A stretch of 48,871 nucleotides of DNA, from the NCBI GenBank assembly GCA_900539915.1, contig UQDU01000014.1:1-48871 (forward strand), in the 5' to 3' direction. The translations under genes and the position numbers were made by a program. Shown here one piece after another: positions 7,984 through 16,861 of this stretch. The DNA is from an uncultured Bacteroidales bacterium. GTDB taxonomy: Bacteria > Bacteroidota > Bacteroidia > Bacteroidales > Muribaculaceae. A model generated the notes under the pieces. That model was not told the origin of the DNA. It saw only the letters and a program-made list of their open reading frames with translations, and did no database searches. Each line of letters begins with the position of its first letter. Positions within the stretch are counted from its first letter, which is position 1.

Positions 7984-8952
7984 TTAGAGTGCGTGGTCAG
8001 AGAATGTTACCTTCATAGAGTTGAGGTCAACGATGATCCACATCTCACCGCCGGGCCAGGTCGGGAAGTTGAAGTTACCCCTACCATAGACAGCGTTTTC
8101 GGTTACTGTGCCGTCTGCGCCGAGAGCAACGCCCTTGTTGTCACCGTCATTGGCTGCAGCACCGATAGAAGGCAGAGAACCGTCATTGCCCCAGTCACCG
8201 AGTTCGGTGTAGAAACGGAATCCGAGGTTAGCATCAGCTGCGATGTTGAAGTTGCCACGGTAGGTCTTGGTACCTATTTCGTCATCAGCCTCGAAGAGCA
8301 TCATGCTGCCATCGCCGATGTTCCAGCCTTGGGGTGAACCAACGAGGAAGATGTAACCAGGCTCGCGGAAGTTGATAAACCACTTAACCTGCTTGAGCTC
8401 GATAGCGTTAGAGTAGCACTTTGTGTCCTCTACGTCGCCGATCTGAGCTATGGCACGGAGATAAACCTTGGTGGGAGCAGCCTGCTCGAGGGCGCCTGTG
8501 TATACATTGCCGGCACCGTCATAGATGGTCTGGATACCGGTAGTCTTGTCAAGCACCTTGGTGAAGCCCATCAGCGATGTGATGGCGGTGGCGAGACTCT
8601 TCTGTGTCAGCACCACTGTGTGGTTGGCTTCGCCCTTCTGTACTACGTCATAGTTGATGGTGTAGACTTCGTCTTCGTTTTCCCAGTTCTGTGTCAGAGA
8701 CACCTGAGCGAGGTAGTTGACAGCTGCAGGGAAGCCGTAGTCAGGCTGTGAATATACCTGGAAATCAAAAGTAGCACCGTCAGCATTCTGGAGCTGGAGC
8801 TCCTGAGAAGCATAGACGGGATCATTGATCTGGAATGATACCGCGTTGACGTCCTGGTCAGGCAGCTGAAGCTTGGGGTCGGTGGTCGACTCGCAAGAAG
8901 CAAGGCCGAACATCGCTGCCACGCCTGCGGCAAATATTGATATTTTTTTCAT
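7984..8952 (-). CDS. SusE-like outer-membrane lipoprotein
   Basis: A 322-residue lipoprotein with signal sequence and Cys20 (FGLASC). The N-terminal part (about 30-190) resembles SusE Ig-like domains. The C-terminal part holds one binding-module-like unit beginning YIFLVGSPQGWNIGDG and ending in a beta-strand MKVTFSDHAL. It lies between the SusD-like gene (54-bp gap) and the longer SusE/F-like gene (62-bp gap) on the same strand, so it should be part of the same surface complex. SusE proteins assist polysaccharide capture and do not hydrolyse it. Confidence 0.85.
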   Translation of the reverse strand: MKKISIFAAGVAAMFGLASCESTTDPKLQLPDQDVNAVSFQINDPVYASQELQLQNADGATFDFQVYSQPDYGFPAAVNYLAQVSLTQNWENEDEVYTINYDVVQKGEANHTVVLTQKSLATAITSLMGFTKVLDKTTGIQTIYDGAGNVYTGALEQAAPTKVYLRAIAQIGDVEDTKCYSNAIELKQVKWFINFREPGYIFLVGSPQGWNIGDGSMMLFEADDEIGTKTYRGNFNIAADANLGFRFYTELGDWGNDGSLPSIGAAANDGDNKGVALGADGTVTENAVYGRGNFNFPTWPGGEMWIIVDLNSMKVTFSDHAL

Positions 8953-9006
8953 TGTCTTGAAAAGCGTTGTTTGGAAGTTTATTAAACTGTTGAAACAGCC
9001 GGATTA

Positions 9007-10662
9007 TCAATAGCCGGGGTTCTGCTTCATGCCTGCGAGCGACACGATGGTGCTGGGCAGAGGATAGAGGTTGTAGTGGGCGGGGAAATCAGAGCCCTTG
9101 AGGGTCTGGTTCTTCCATGTCCAGTTGTAACCGCTGATCCACTTGCCGGCACGGATGAGGTCGGTGCGGCGTACGTTCTCGGTGTAGAGCTCGCGGGCGC
9201 GCTCCTGGAAGAGGTTGTCGAGGTTGAACTCGCCAGCGCTCCAGCCCTGGAGACCTGCACGTTCGCGGATGTAGTTGGTATATTCGAGAGCCTTGGTGGA
9301 GTTGCCCTGCTGGAGGTAAGCCTCGGCGGCGCTCAGGTAGATTTCAGCCAGACGGATTACGGCGTAGTCGTTGCTGATCATCTTGGTGGCGTTAGGCTGA
9401 GAAGCCATCTTGTCTCCATATTCGTCAAGGTTCCAGTTGGTGTACTTGATAGCGAGGTAACCGTTGTTGCCCCATGATGCCTGATTGTATGTGAGATCGG
9501 AGAAGCTGAAGCCATCGGCGGCTGTGCACCACCATGCAACACGCTGGTCATCAGAATTGGTCATGTTGGAATCCCACTCAAACAGAGCTGCGAACTCAGG
9601 ACGTGTAGACATACACTTCCAAGCCTCAGTCTGGTTGTACTTGGCATTCTGGTCACCACCGATCCAACCGGCGATCATGAACATAGAGTTAGCATAAGAA
9701 GTCATGCGTTCTGCATCGCTGGGGATTACCCAAAGGTTCTCGTGTACATCACCTGAGCCACCGTTGGCATACTGGCGGTTGTTGGCAGCGAACAGTGTAG
9801 AGTAGTTCTTTGCAAGACCTGTGGCAACGCCGTCGCTTGCCACGAAACCTGTGCCCTTGTGGCGTGTGATGATGTTCTCAGCGTGACGGAGGCAGTCAGC
9901 CCAGCGGGGTGTGCCAGTGTAGACCTCAGCATTGAGGTAGTACTTCACGAGGAGAGCCTCAGCGACTTCCTTGCCTACATAGCCCCAGCTCTGCGAAGCG
10001 TTGCTGCCGTAATCGGCCACAATCTGCTCAAGTTCCGTGGTCATGATGCCGAAGAGCTCGGCACGGTCCATCTGGGGAGGAACTGAACCGATAGAGGTAT
10101 CGTCAGATGCGTAAGGCACATTGCCCCAGAGGTCAATCAGATAATAATAAGCGGCAGCACGGAGGATTCGGGCCTGACGGAGATATTCGTCGGCCTTCCA
10201 CTGTGAGTCGGCAGGGATGTTGAAATATCCGTTGTTGACAGTCTGGATGAAGTCGGTACAGGTAGCAACGTTGATCATCAGACGTGAGTACACACCGTAC
10301 ATGATGGTGTTTGACGGTGACGCGATACCGTACTGTATCAGACCGTAGTCGGCGTCAGCGGCAGGAAGCCAGTTAGCCTCGTCAGTAGGGATGGTCTCAA
10401 GGATGAAAATGGCGCGCTGGAATGTGGTCATACCTTCGTCAGTACCGCTGACAGCAGCGTTACCGTTGGCACCGTAGGTGGCAAACTGAAGGTAGCAGTC
10501 AGCCATCACACGATCCATATAACCCACGGGGTCCTCGTCAAACGATCCCGCAGTGACTTTCTGGGGGTCGGTGGGCATCAGGTCGAGGTCGCCTGTACAG
10601 GCTCCGAGTGCCATTGATGCCACAGCTCCTATGGAAAGGATGAATTTATTGATAGTTTTCAT
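9007..10662 (-). CDS. SusD/RagB-like outer-membrane nutrient-binding lipoprotein
   Basis: A 551-residue SusD-family lipoprotein with lipobox ending at Cys22 (MALGAC), followed by DLDLMPTDPQ, the usual start of mature SusD proteins. TPR-like helices carry family features such as RAAAYYYLIDLWGNVPY near residue 170. The C-terminal part includes IRLAEIYLSAAEAYLQQG and the closing NLYPLP motif near residue 535. SusD proteins act as a lid over the partner SusC barrel and deliver glycan oligomers to it. The susC-like gene lies 37 bases upstream on the same strand. Length is typical. Confidence 0.95.
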   Translation of the reverse strand: MKTINKFILSIGAVASMALGACTGDLDLMPTDPQKVTAGSFDEDPVGYMDRVMADCYLQFATYGANGNAAVSGTDEGMTTFQRAIFILETIPTDEANWLPAADADYGLIQYGIASPSNTIMYGVYSRLMINVATCTDFIQTVNNGYFNIPADSQWKADEYLRQARILRAAAYYYLIDLWGNVPYASDDTSIGSVPPQMDRAELFGIMTTELEQIVADYGSNASQSWGYVGKEVAEALLVKYYLNAEVYTGTPRWADCLRHAENIITRHKGTGFVASDGVATGLAKNYSTLFAANNRQYANGGSGDVHENLWVIPSDAERMTSYANSMFMIAGWIGGDQNAKYNQTEAWKCMSTRPEFAALFEWDSNMTNSDDQRVAWWCTAADGFSFSDLTYNQASWGNNGYLAIKYTNWNLDEYGDKMASQPNATKMISNDYAVIRLAEIYLSAAEAYLQQGNSTKALEYTNYIRERAGLQGWSAGEFNLDNLFQERARELYTENVRRTDLIRAGKWISGYNWTWKNQTLKGSDFPAHYNLYPLPSTIVSLAGMKQNPGY

Positions 10663-10699
10663 ATAATGGTTTCTATTCTTGTGCTTTTGGTTTTAAGAT

Positions 10700-13600
10700 T
10701 TAGAATGTGGCAACAAGACCGAGAGTAGCCGTGATGGGTCGGGGATATACGTTGTTGTCGATACCTGACTCAACTTCGGGGTCAAGACCTTTGTACTTGG
10801 TGATTACGAAGGGATTCTGTACGGCACCGAATATGCGGAGGTTCAGACGGCCCTTGAGGAGTGAATCGAATGTATAACCGAGGGTGATGTTGTCGCAGCG
10901 GAGGAAGCTGGCGTTCTCTACGAAGTAGCTTGAGAGCACGAGTTCAGACACGGGAGTGCTTTCGGGGAACAGATAAGTGTTGTCAAGCAGGTTGTTGAGA
11001 CCGTAGCTGTTTACGCCGGCGAGACGTGTGCGGTCATACTTGGGACCGTTGTACACGTAGTTGCCTATGTTGGCGCGGAGGCTGATGCCGAGATCCCAGT
11101 TCTTGTAGTTGAAGTTGTTGTTCCAGGTCATGGTCCAGGGAGCTGCCGGAGTGTGGAAGTTGATCTTATCGGCATCGGTGATCACGCCGTCGCCGTCCTG
11201 GTCAACATATACACCGGGGATGGGATCGCCTGCCTGGTCATATACCTGCTGATAAACGCGGTATGTATAAGCGGGCTCGCCTACCATGTGGTACTGGAGC
11301 ACTGTACCTGTACCAGAGGGTGTGTTACGTGCGTTGATGATTGAAGTCTCAGCATCGCCGGTCAGAGATGTAATCTTGTTCTGGTTGTAAGCCACGTTGT
11401 AGCTTGTGCTCCAGGTGAAGTCCTTGGTCACGACAGGCTTGGCTGTGATGGTGACTTCGACACCGGTGTTACGGAGTGTACCGATGTTGCGGTTCATGAA
11501 GTTACCTGTGTTGAGACCTGCAACGGGAACCCATGCGAGGAGGTCCTTGGTGTTGCGGAGATACCAGTCGGCAGCGAGGGTGATGCGGTTGTTGAGCCAT
11601 GCAGCGTCGATACCGATGTTCCAGGTAGTTGTTTCCTCCCACTTGATGTCGGTGTCGTAGGGAGAAGGATAGAGAGGCTCAACCCAAGAGGGGTTAGAGC
11701 TGCTGGTGCCGTAAGCGGGATAGAAGAATCCTTCACCGTTGCCGTTCCATGCAGATACATTATATACAGGGAGATATGGGAAGTAGCTTCCGCCGAGGTC
11801 CTGCTGACCAGTTACACCCCAGCCGAGACGGAGCTTGAGGTCGTTCCACTTGTCGCGTACGCTTTCAAAGAAAGGCATGTTGGCGATCTTCCAGCCGAGG
11901 GCTACTGAGGGGAAGAGACCCCAGCGGTTGTCCTTGCTGAAGCGAGAGGTACCGTCGTCACGGAGAGTGAATGTCAGGAGGTATGTATCGTCAAATGAGT
12001 AGTTCAAACGACCGAAGAATGAAACGAGCTGCAGAGGCTCTGCCCACATATAGAGGGGTGAAGTGTAGTAGCCTACATTGTAGTCGCCCTGAGGATTCTG
12101 GTTGAGGGTGAAAGTGTTGGTGGCAGCGTCGAAGCTCTGGGTGAAGCCGAGAGAAGCGAGCTCGGTATGGCTGCGGCCATGGTAGTCAAACTTCTGCCAA
12201 GAGTAACCTGCCATAACGTCGAGGTTAGACTTGATAGCTGCGAAATCCTTGCGGTAGTTGATGTAGAAATCAAGGAGAGTGTTGCGCTGGAGCTCGTACC
12301 AGTCGTAGAGCGTGCCTGCGCCGTTCTCACCGATCTTCTGGGTGTTGCCGTCGCGCCAAGCCATGATGGAGTTGGGAGCGATTTCAGTCTTAGACTTGTT
12401 CTGGCTCACCTGATAGCCGAGGTTGAGGTTGAAGTGGAGTTCGGGGAGGAAGTGGAGAGCGTAGTCGATCTGGAGGTTACCGGTAGATGAGAGTGACTGA
12501 CCTTCGTTCTTCTTGTCCTCAAGCATCTGCAGAGGGTTCTGGGCAGCCTGAGTGTCAGGAGTACCGTTGGCGTTGAGCACGTTGGTGTAACCGTTGTAGA
12601 TTGACATGCCAGTGTTGCCTACAGTATTATAAGCGTGGCGTACGGGGAGTGTGGGGTTGAAAGCCGAAGCAGATCCCACAGCACCGAGGTCCGCATTGCG
12701 AGTCTTCACGTAGCTGCCCTGGGCATTGGCGTTGATAGAGAGCTTGCCATTGAAGAACTTCGGGCTGAGGTTGAAGCCTACGGTAGTACGCTGCATGTTA
12801 GAAGTCTTCACGATACCCTGGTTGTTGGTATAAGAAGCGTTGACACGGTAGGGAAGGAAGCCTGCTGTACCGCCCACGCTCAGAGAGTAGTCCTGAGAGA
12901 ACGATGTGCGGAGCACTTCGTCCTGCCAGTTAGTGTTGGCATCGCCGAGCTGAGCGATAGCGCTTTCGCTCTTGAGAGTGTTGCGGACAACGTCAGCAAA
13001 CTTGGCACCGTCCATAAGATCAAGAGTCTTGCGGGCAGTGTTCACATGCCAGTTGGCAGCGAAGTTGATCTGGGGCTTGCCGGCAGTACCTTTCTTGGTG
13101 GTGATGATGATGACACCGTTAGACGCACGAGAACCGTAGATAGCGGTTGCCGAAGCGTCCTTAAGTATGGTCATTGATTCAATGTTCTGAGGATTGACCA
13201 TTGTAAGGGCGTTAGTACCACCAGCTGCGTCCTGGTTGGTCATAGGCACACCGTCGATCACGATAAGGGGGTTGTTAGATGCATTGAGCGAGGAACCACC
13301 ACGGATGCGGATAGTCGCATTACCTGTAGGATCACCACCGTTGGTTGTAACAACCACACCAGGGCTTGCGCCTACGAGGAGGTCCTGAGCAGAGGTAGCC
13401 ATACCGGCGTCAACGTCGTCAGGCTTAACCATTGCCACTGAACCAGTAGCGTCGCTCTTCTTAACTACACCATAACCGATGGCGACAACCTCACCGAGCA
13501 TCACTGAGTTTTCAGAAAGCTCAACATTGAGAGTGTTCTTACCGTCGACGGCGATGGTCTGGGGATTCATACCCACATAAGAGAAGGTAAGAGATGCGTT

Positions 13601-13810
13601 GGGATTGACTTTAATGGTGTAATTACCGTCAATGTCCGTAGCAGTAGCGGCATTCTGACCCTGCGCTACGACGGAAGCTCCGATCAGGGGCTCGCCTGTA
13701 GTGTCAGTCACCGTACCTGTCACTGTGATGGTCTGGGCGTTGACTGCGAGTGTACACAGAAGACCCATCATCATGAAAAGGAATCGAATTCCTTGGGTTA
13801 AGTGTTTCAT
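10700..13810 (-). CDS. SusC/RagA-type TonB-linked outer-membrane transporter
   Basis: A 1036-residue SusC-family TonB-dependent transporter. A signal peptide (about 1-25, ending VNAQ) precedes a CarboxypepD-like beta-sandwich (about 28-105; VTDTTGEPLIGASV). The plug domain follows, with VVAIGYGVVKKSDATGSV, the RIRGGSSLNASNNPL stretch, and GSRASNGVIIITTKKG. The remaining ~800 residues form the 22-strand barrel and end in an aromatic (LGLVATF). With the SusD-like lid it imports oligosaccharides into the periplasm using TonB energy. It is the first structural gene of the operon and has an unusually long structured leader. Confidence 0.95.
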   Translation of the reverse strand: MKHLTQGIRFLFMMMGLLCTLAVNAQTITVTGTVTDTTGEPLIGASVVAQGQNAATATDIDGNYTIKVNPNASLTFSYVGMNPQTIAVDGKNTLNVELSENSVMLGEVVAIGYGVVKKSDATGSVAMVKPDDVDAGMATSAQDLLVGASPGVVVTTNGGDPTGNATIRIRGGSSLNASNNPLIVIDGVPMTNQDAAGGTNALTMVNPQNIESMTILKDASATAIYGSRASNGVIIITTKKGTAGKPQINFAANWHVNTARKTLDLMDGAKFADVVRNTLKSESAIAQLGDANTNWQDEVLRTSFSQDYSLSVGGTAGFLPYRVNASYTNNQGIVKTSNMQRTTVGFNLSPKFFNGKLSINANAQGSYVKTRNADLGAVGSASAFNPTLPVRHAYNTVGNTGMSIYNGYTNVLNANGTPDTQAAQNPLQMLEDKKNEGQSLSSTGNLQIDYALHFLPELHFNLNLGYQVSQNKSKTEIAPNSIMAWRDGNTQKIGENGAGTLYDWYELQRNTLLDFYINYRKDFAAIKSNLDVMAGYSWQKFDYHGRSHTELASLGFTQSFDAATNTFTLNQNPQGDYNVGYYTSPLYMWAEPLQLVSFFGRLNYSFDDTYLLTFTLRDDGTSRFSKDNRWGLFPSVALGWKIANMPFFESVRDKWNDLKLRLGWGVTGQQDLGGSYFPYLPVYNVSAWNGNGEGFFYPAYGTSSSNPSWVEPLYPSPYDTDIKWEETTTWNIGIDAAWLNNRITLAADWYLRNTKDLLAWVPVAGLNTGNFMNRNIGTLRNTGVEVTITAKPVVTKDFTWSTSYNVAYNQNKITSLTGDAETSIINARNTPSGTGTVLQYHMVGEPAYTYRVYQQVYDQAGDPIPGVYVDQDGDGVITDADKINFHTPAAPWTMTWNNNFNYKNWDLGISLRANIGNYVYNGPKYDRTRLAGVNSYGLNNLLDNTYLFPESTPVSELVLSSYFVENASFLRCDNITLGYTFDSLLKGRLNLRIFGAVQNPFVITKYKGLDPEVESGIDNNVYPRPITATLGLVATF

Positions 13811-13922
13811 TTAATTTAAGATTGGTTGTATAAGGATTAATGTTCTCAGATTTTCAGCAGGAACTGTATAATCTTATTTGGTTTGGGATGGTGCAGTCAC
13901 ATCTCAAGGATGCAGACATGCG

Positions 13923-13946
13923 AAAAATGCGGCGCTTGGCGCAGCA
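13923..13946 (-). terminator. Attenuator-like hairpin in the susC leader
   Basis: On the minus strand TGCTGCGC (13946-13939), loop CAA and GCGCCGCA (13935-13928) form an 8-bp stem with one T-C mismatch. TTTTT (13927-13923) follows at once. This has the shape of an intrinsic terminator about 113 bases before the susC ATG. Conditional read-through is inference. Confidence 0.5.
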
Positions 13947-13949
13947 TCT

Positions 13950-13972
13950 CCTTGACACGCTATGCGTCAAGG
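13950..13972 (-). promoter_or_regulatory. Second leader hairpin preceding the attenuator-like stem
   Basis: CCTTGAC (13950-13956) and GTCAAGG (13966-13972) form a perfect 7-bp stem with a 9-base loop. It comes just before the terminator-like hairpin in the direction of transcription and could compete with it or cap it. There is no T-run after it. Confidence 0.4.
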
Positions 13973-14509
13973 CGGGAGGGAGGCAGCAATGTTTCGTTCC
14001 ATTTCGGTATAGGGTTGTTAGGGTAAGAAGTTATGTTTCCGGTTAATGTTTGCAAGAATCTTCCACTCAGGAAGACAGTTCACGTCGGGCCACAATATGA
14101 CCCAATGGTGCGAATACAAAATTATTTAATATATGTGAACTATATCCATGAGTGAAGCTTCAAGTGAGATATATTTAGGTTTGCAAAATATTTAAACAGC
14201 TGTATATAAGATAATTGTCTCATATAGCAAATGAGGGTTAAATGAGGTCAAAGTGAGAAAGCTAAATTAAATCATATTTATCTTTCTTTAGTATGATACC
14301 CCTACAGGGGCTGTAGAGGCTTTCGATTTCGTATAGGCTTGGACGAGCCAAACCGTTTACGGATGCAAATGTAGCAAAATGTTAACAATAAATAGCCATG
14401 TGCGAGGCCATTTATTAATATTTTTAAGATTTATGTTATGCAACATATTTCTGCGAAAATGCACCATCACCCATCCGACGCACCTTAACTTATATATCGC
14501 AATAAGCAA

Positions 14510-15250
14510 TCAGACGCTCGCTACGGCATCCTCAAGGGTGGTGTCAGGAGCGATTTTGTTTTTGTAGCGCGAGCGGTAATTGTAGACGGTGGCGACGGCG
14601 ATGTTGAGCATCGAGGCGAGACGCTTGCTGTCGGTAACGCCGAGACGCATCAGGGCGAATACCCTCATCTCGGAGGTCATGGTGCCGTCGGGGCGCAGGG
14701 CGAATCTCTCCCCCTCGCCTATCAGCTCATTGAGACGGCTGATGAAATCGGGATATATCTTAAGAAACTGTGAGTCGAAATATGAAAACAATTTCGCCAT
14801 ATCCTCGTCGACCGAACTTGACCGCAGATGCTGGTGCAGGTCTCCCCAATTGCTGGCGGCCGAGAGCTTGAACAGCTTGTTGCGCGTGCGGTCCTTGTCG
14901 ACCACGCTGTCTCCGGCGAAATCAAGCATTGACACCAAAGCCGACTCCGTGAGAGCGAGTTTTTCAGTACAAAGCTCCAGCTTCCGGTTCAAAACCGCAA
15001 TCTCAGCGACTTTAGATTGCAGCATTTTAATCTTTGAGGCCGTTTCTGAGGTCTGTAGAGCCTCTTTATGGACGTTCCTACGGTCTTCACGGAGCAAGAA
15101 CAATACATACAGAAATCCGAGCACCACGAGAATCGAGCATACCGGGATACTCACAGCCATGTTTCTGACGAAAATGCCGATACAGCCTACGGCAAGAGTC
15201 AGCACGGGCAACGTCCAAAGGAGCAGTCTGTTTTGTCGCGTTCCAATCAT
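14510..15250 (-). CDS. Membrane-anchored HTH regulator, DUF6377-like C-terminal half
   Basis: A 246-residue protein with two membrane segments at about residues 10-27 and 32-51. A coiled-coil-like stretch follows (about 55-110), then a C-terminal region like that of Bacteroidetes DUF6377/SusR-type regulators: FLKIYPDFISRLNELI near 165 and a helix-turn-helix around SKRLASMLNIAVATVYNYRS near 215. Full-length members have a large periplasmic TPR-like sensor before the membrane segment, and that part is absent here. It lies directly upstream of the susC operon on the same strand, so it is the likely regulator of that locus. Only 14 bases separate its ATG from the T-run of the SRP RNA gene. Function is inferred. 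Confidence 0.75.
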   Translation of the reverse strand: MIGTRQNRLLLWTLPVLTLAVGCIGIFVRNMAVSIPVCSILVVLGFLYVLFLLREDRRNVHKEALQTSETASKIKMLQSKVAEIAVLNRKLELCTEKLALTESALVSMLDFAGDSVVDKDRTRNKLFKLSAASNWGDLHQHLRSSSVDEDMAKLFSYFDSQFLKIYPDFISRLNELIGEGERFALRPDGTMTSEMRVFALMRLGVTDSKRLASMLNIAVATVYNYRSRYKNKIAPDTTLEDAVASV

Positions 15251-15264
15251 AGGGATGTTGATAC

Positions 15265-15370
15265 AAAAAAAAGGGTAAGCTTACTACATCGCACCGCTAC
15301 GACTCGGTACCGTTGCTCCGATCAAGGCCTGGCGGAGTTCCCGAGGAGCTGGTCGTGTAGGACTTACCCG
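15265..15370 (-). ncRNA. ffs: Signal recognition particle RNA, bacterial small type
   Basis: The minus strand from 15370 to 15265 gives an RNA of about 100 bases. The ends pair (GGGTAAG at 15369-15363 with CTTACCC at 15279-15273) and are followed by eight T. Inner helices include ACGAC/GTCGT and CTCGG/CCGAG. The apical part has the conserved SRP domain IV asymmetric pattern: CCGC-CAGG on the 5' side and AGCA-ACGG on the 3' side, separated by ten bases as in E. coli 4.5S RNA. The RNA binds Ffh and serves co-translational membrane targeting. The tip of the hairpin lacks an obvious GNRA tetraloop. Confidence 0.8.
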
Positions 15371-15374
15371 ACCG

Positions 15375-15405
15375 CAAAGTTACGAAATTCTGCCATACAT
15401 GCAAA
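15375..15405 (-). promoter_or_regulatory. Strong promoter of the SRP RNA gene
   Basis: On the minus strand TTTG (15405-15402), exactly 19 bases, then TAACTTTG (15382-15375) match the Bacteroidetes primary sigma consensus fully. The predicted start is close to 15369, the first base of the closing stem. Confidence 0.8.
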
Positions 15406-15457
15406 CAATCGCCTGAAGTTTCGCCGCATTTATTTCAATCAAAGCAATCCACAGCCA

Positions 15458-16861
15458 CTACCAGCAGTCAGTATGCCGCGAAATCTCCGGGATGGTGCTA
15501 CGGTGATATTCAGGATCAAGCCCCCTCAGGCGTTGCGACTGATAATCCTTGAGCAATATGCTTACATACCGCCCGAGGAGCAGTATGGCTATGATATTGC
15601 ACAGTGTCATCAGGGCCATAGTGATGTCAGCAAGCCCCCATGTCAGGTCAAGGGTGGCCACGGAGCCTATCATCACCATGGCGCTTGAAGCTATGCGCAG
15701 ACCCACGGTAATGCCGCGATTCTTCCTGATGAAGGCGAGATTGCTTTCACCGTAGTAGTAGTTGGCGATTATACTCGTAAAGCCGAACAGCACTATAGCC
15801 ACAGCTATAAACACAGATGCGACACCTCCGATTTCAGCGTCAAGGGCAGCCTGGGTCAGCTCTATGCCTGTCAGTCCGGTATCGACCACACCGCTGCACA
15901 ATATTATGAAAGCCGTGGCGGTGCATACCAGCAATGTATCGGTATATACGCCGAGGGTCTGTATCAGCCCCTGCTTCACCGGATGGCTGACCGCCGCCGT
16001 GGCAGCAGCGTTAGGAGTGGAGCCTTCGCCGGCCTCGTTGCTGAACAGCCCCCTCTTCACGCCCATTATCATCGCCATTCCTATGGAACCTCCGGCCACC
16101 TGCTCTATGCCGAACGCATTTTTGACAATCATGGCCATCACATGCGGAAAGCTGTCAATGCGGATTACGATTACATAGAGAGCCAGCAGCAGATACAGCA
16201 CCGCCATGACCGGGACCACAACCTCGTTGATTTTAGCAATTCTCTGTATGCCTCCCCATATCACCACGAGAGTCAACACCGTCAATACGATGCCTGTTAC
16301 ATAGCGTTCGATGCCGAAGCTGCTTTGTATGGCTATGGATATAGTATTGGACTGCACGGAGCTAAATGCCAGGGCAAACGTCACTGTAATCAGCACGGCG
16401 AATATTATGGCATACCACCGCTTGCCGAGCCCCTTGCTGATGTAGTATGCCGGTCCGCCGATATATGAATGTTCTCCGCGCACCTTAAACAGCTGGGCCA
16501 GCGTGGACTCCACAAAGGCATTAGCCGAGCCGAGAAGCGCCACAACCCACATCCAGAACACCGCCCCGGGGCCGCCGAGAGCTATCGCTATGGCCACGCC
16601 GGCCACATTACCCGTGCCGACACGGCTTGCCAGCGAGACAGCAAAAGCCTGAAACGAGCTGATCTTCTTGTCAGCCGGGAGTGACAGGTCTTTCTTGTCA
16701 TCATGCTTTTGGCTTGAATTGACCAGCAGACGCAGCATCTCCCCTATCATGCGAAATTGCACACCTTTGAGCCGCAAAGTGAAGTAAAGCCCCGTGCCAA
16801 GCAGCAGCACAGTCAGCAGATACGTCCAAAGAAAATCATTGATATGTCCTATAATATCCAT
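15458..16861 (-). CDS. Sodium:alanine/glycine symporter (AGCS family)
   Basis: A 467-residue inner-membrane transporter with about 10-11 membrane segments. Hallmarks of the AGCS (AlsT/DagA) family are present: GTGNVAGVAIAIALGGPGA near residue 82, the ESTLAQLFKVR stretch near 118, and GLFSNEAGEGSTPNAAATAA near 272. These proteins import alanine or glycine with sodium ions. The gene is monocistronic on the minus strand, downstream of a divergent gap shared with the HsdR-N gene, and its stop lies 53 bases before the SRP RNA promoter. Confidence 0.92.
   Translation of the reverse strand: MDIIGHINDFLWTYLLTVLLLGTGLYFTLRLKGVQFRMIGEMLRLLVNSSQKHDDKKDLSLPADKKISSFQAFAVSLASRVGTGNVAGVAIAIALGGPGAVFWMWVVALLGSANAFVESTLAQLFKVRGEHSYIGGPAYYISKGLGKRWYAIIFAVLITVTFALAFSSVQSNTISIAIQSSFGIERYVTGIVLTVLTLVVIWGGIQRIAKINEVVVPVMAVLYLLLALYVIVIRIDSFPHVMAMIVKNAFGIEQVAGGSIGMAMIMGVKRGLFSNEAGEGSTPNAAATAAVSHPVKQGLIQTLGVYTDTLLVCTATAFIILCSGVVDTGLTGIELTQAALDAEIGGVASVFIAVAIVLFGFTSIIANYYYGESNLAFIRKNRGITVGLRIASSAMVMIGSVATLDLTWGLADITMALMTLCNIIAILLLGRYVSILLKDYQSQRLRGLDPEYHRSTIPEISRHTDCW

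Larger units (their letters stand above)
13811..14509 (-). promoter_or_regulatory. Long intergenic leader region upstream of susC
   Basis: These 699 bases between the regulator stop and the susC start carry no convincing gene. Two minus-strand -7-like boxes are visible: TACATTTG (14373-14366) and TAATTTTG (14124-14117). They would give leaders of about 545 or 298 bases. CCCCTACAGGGG at 14299-14310 is a small palindrome. Two tandem hairpins lie at 13923-13972. The region is AT-rich between 14100 and 14290. Confidence 0.5.

Noticed and set aside
13840..14046. Rightward 68-codon frame in the susC leader
   Set aside because: Composition is noncoding-like, there is no promoter for it, and it overlaps the leader hairpins on the opposite strand.
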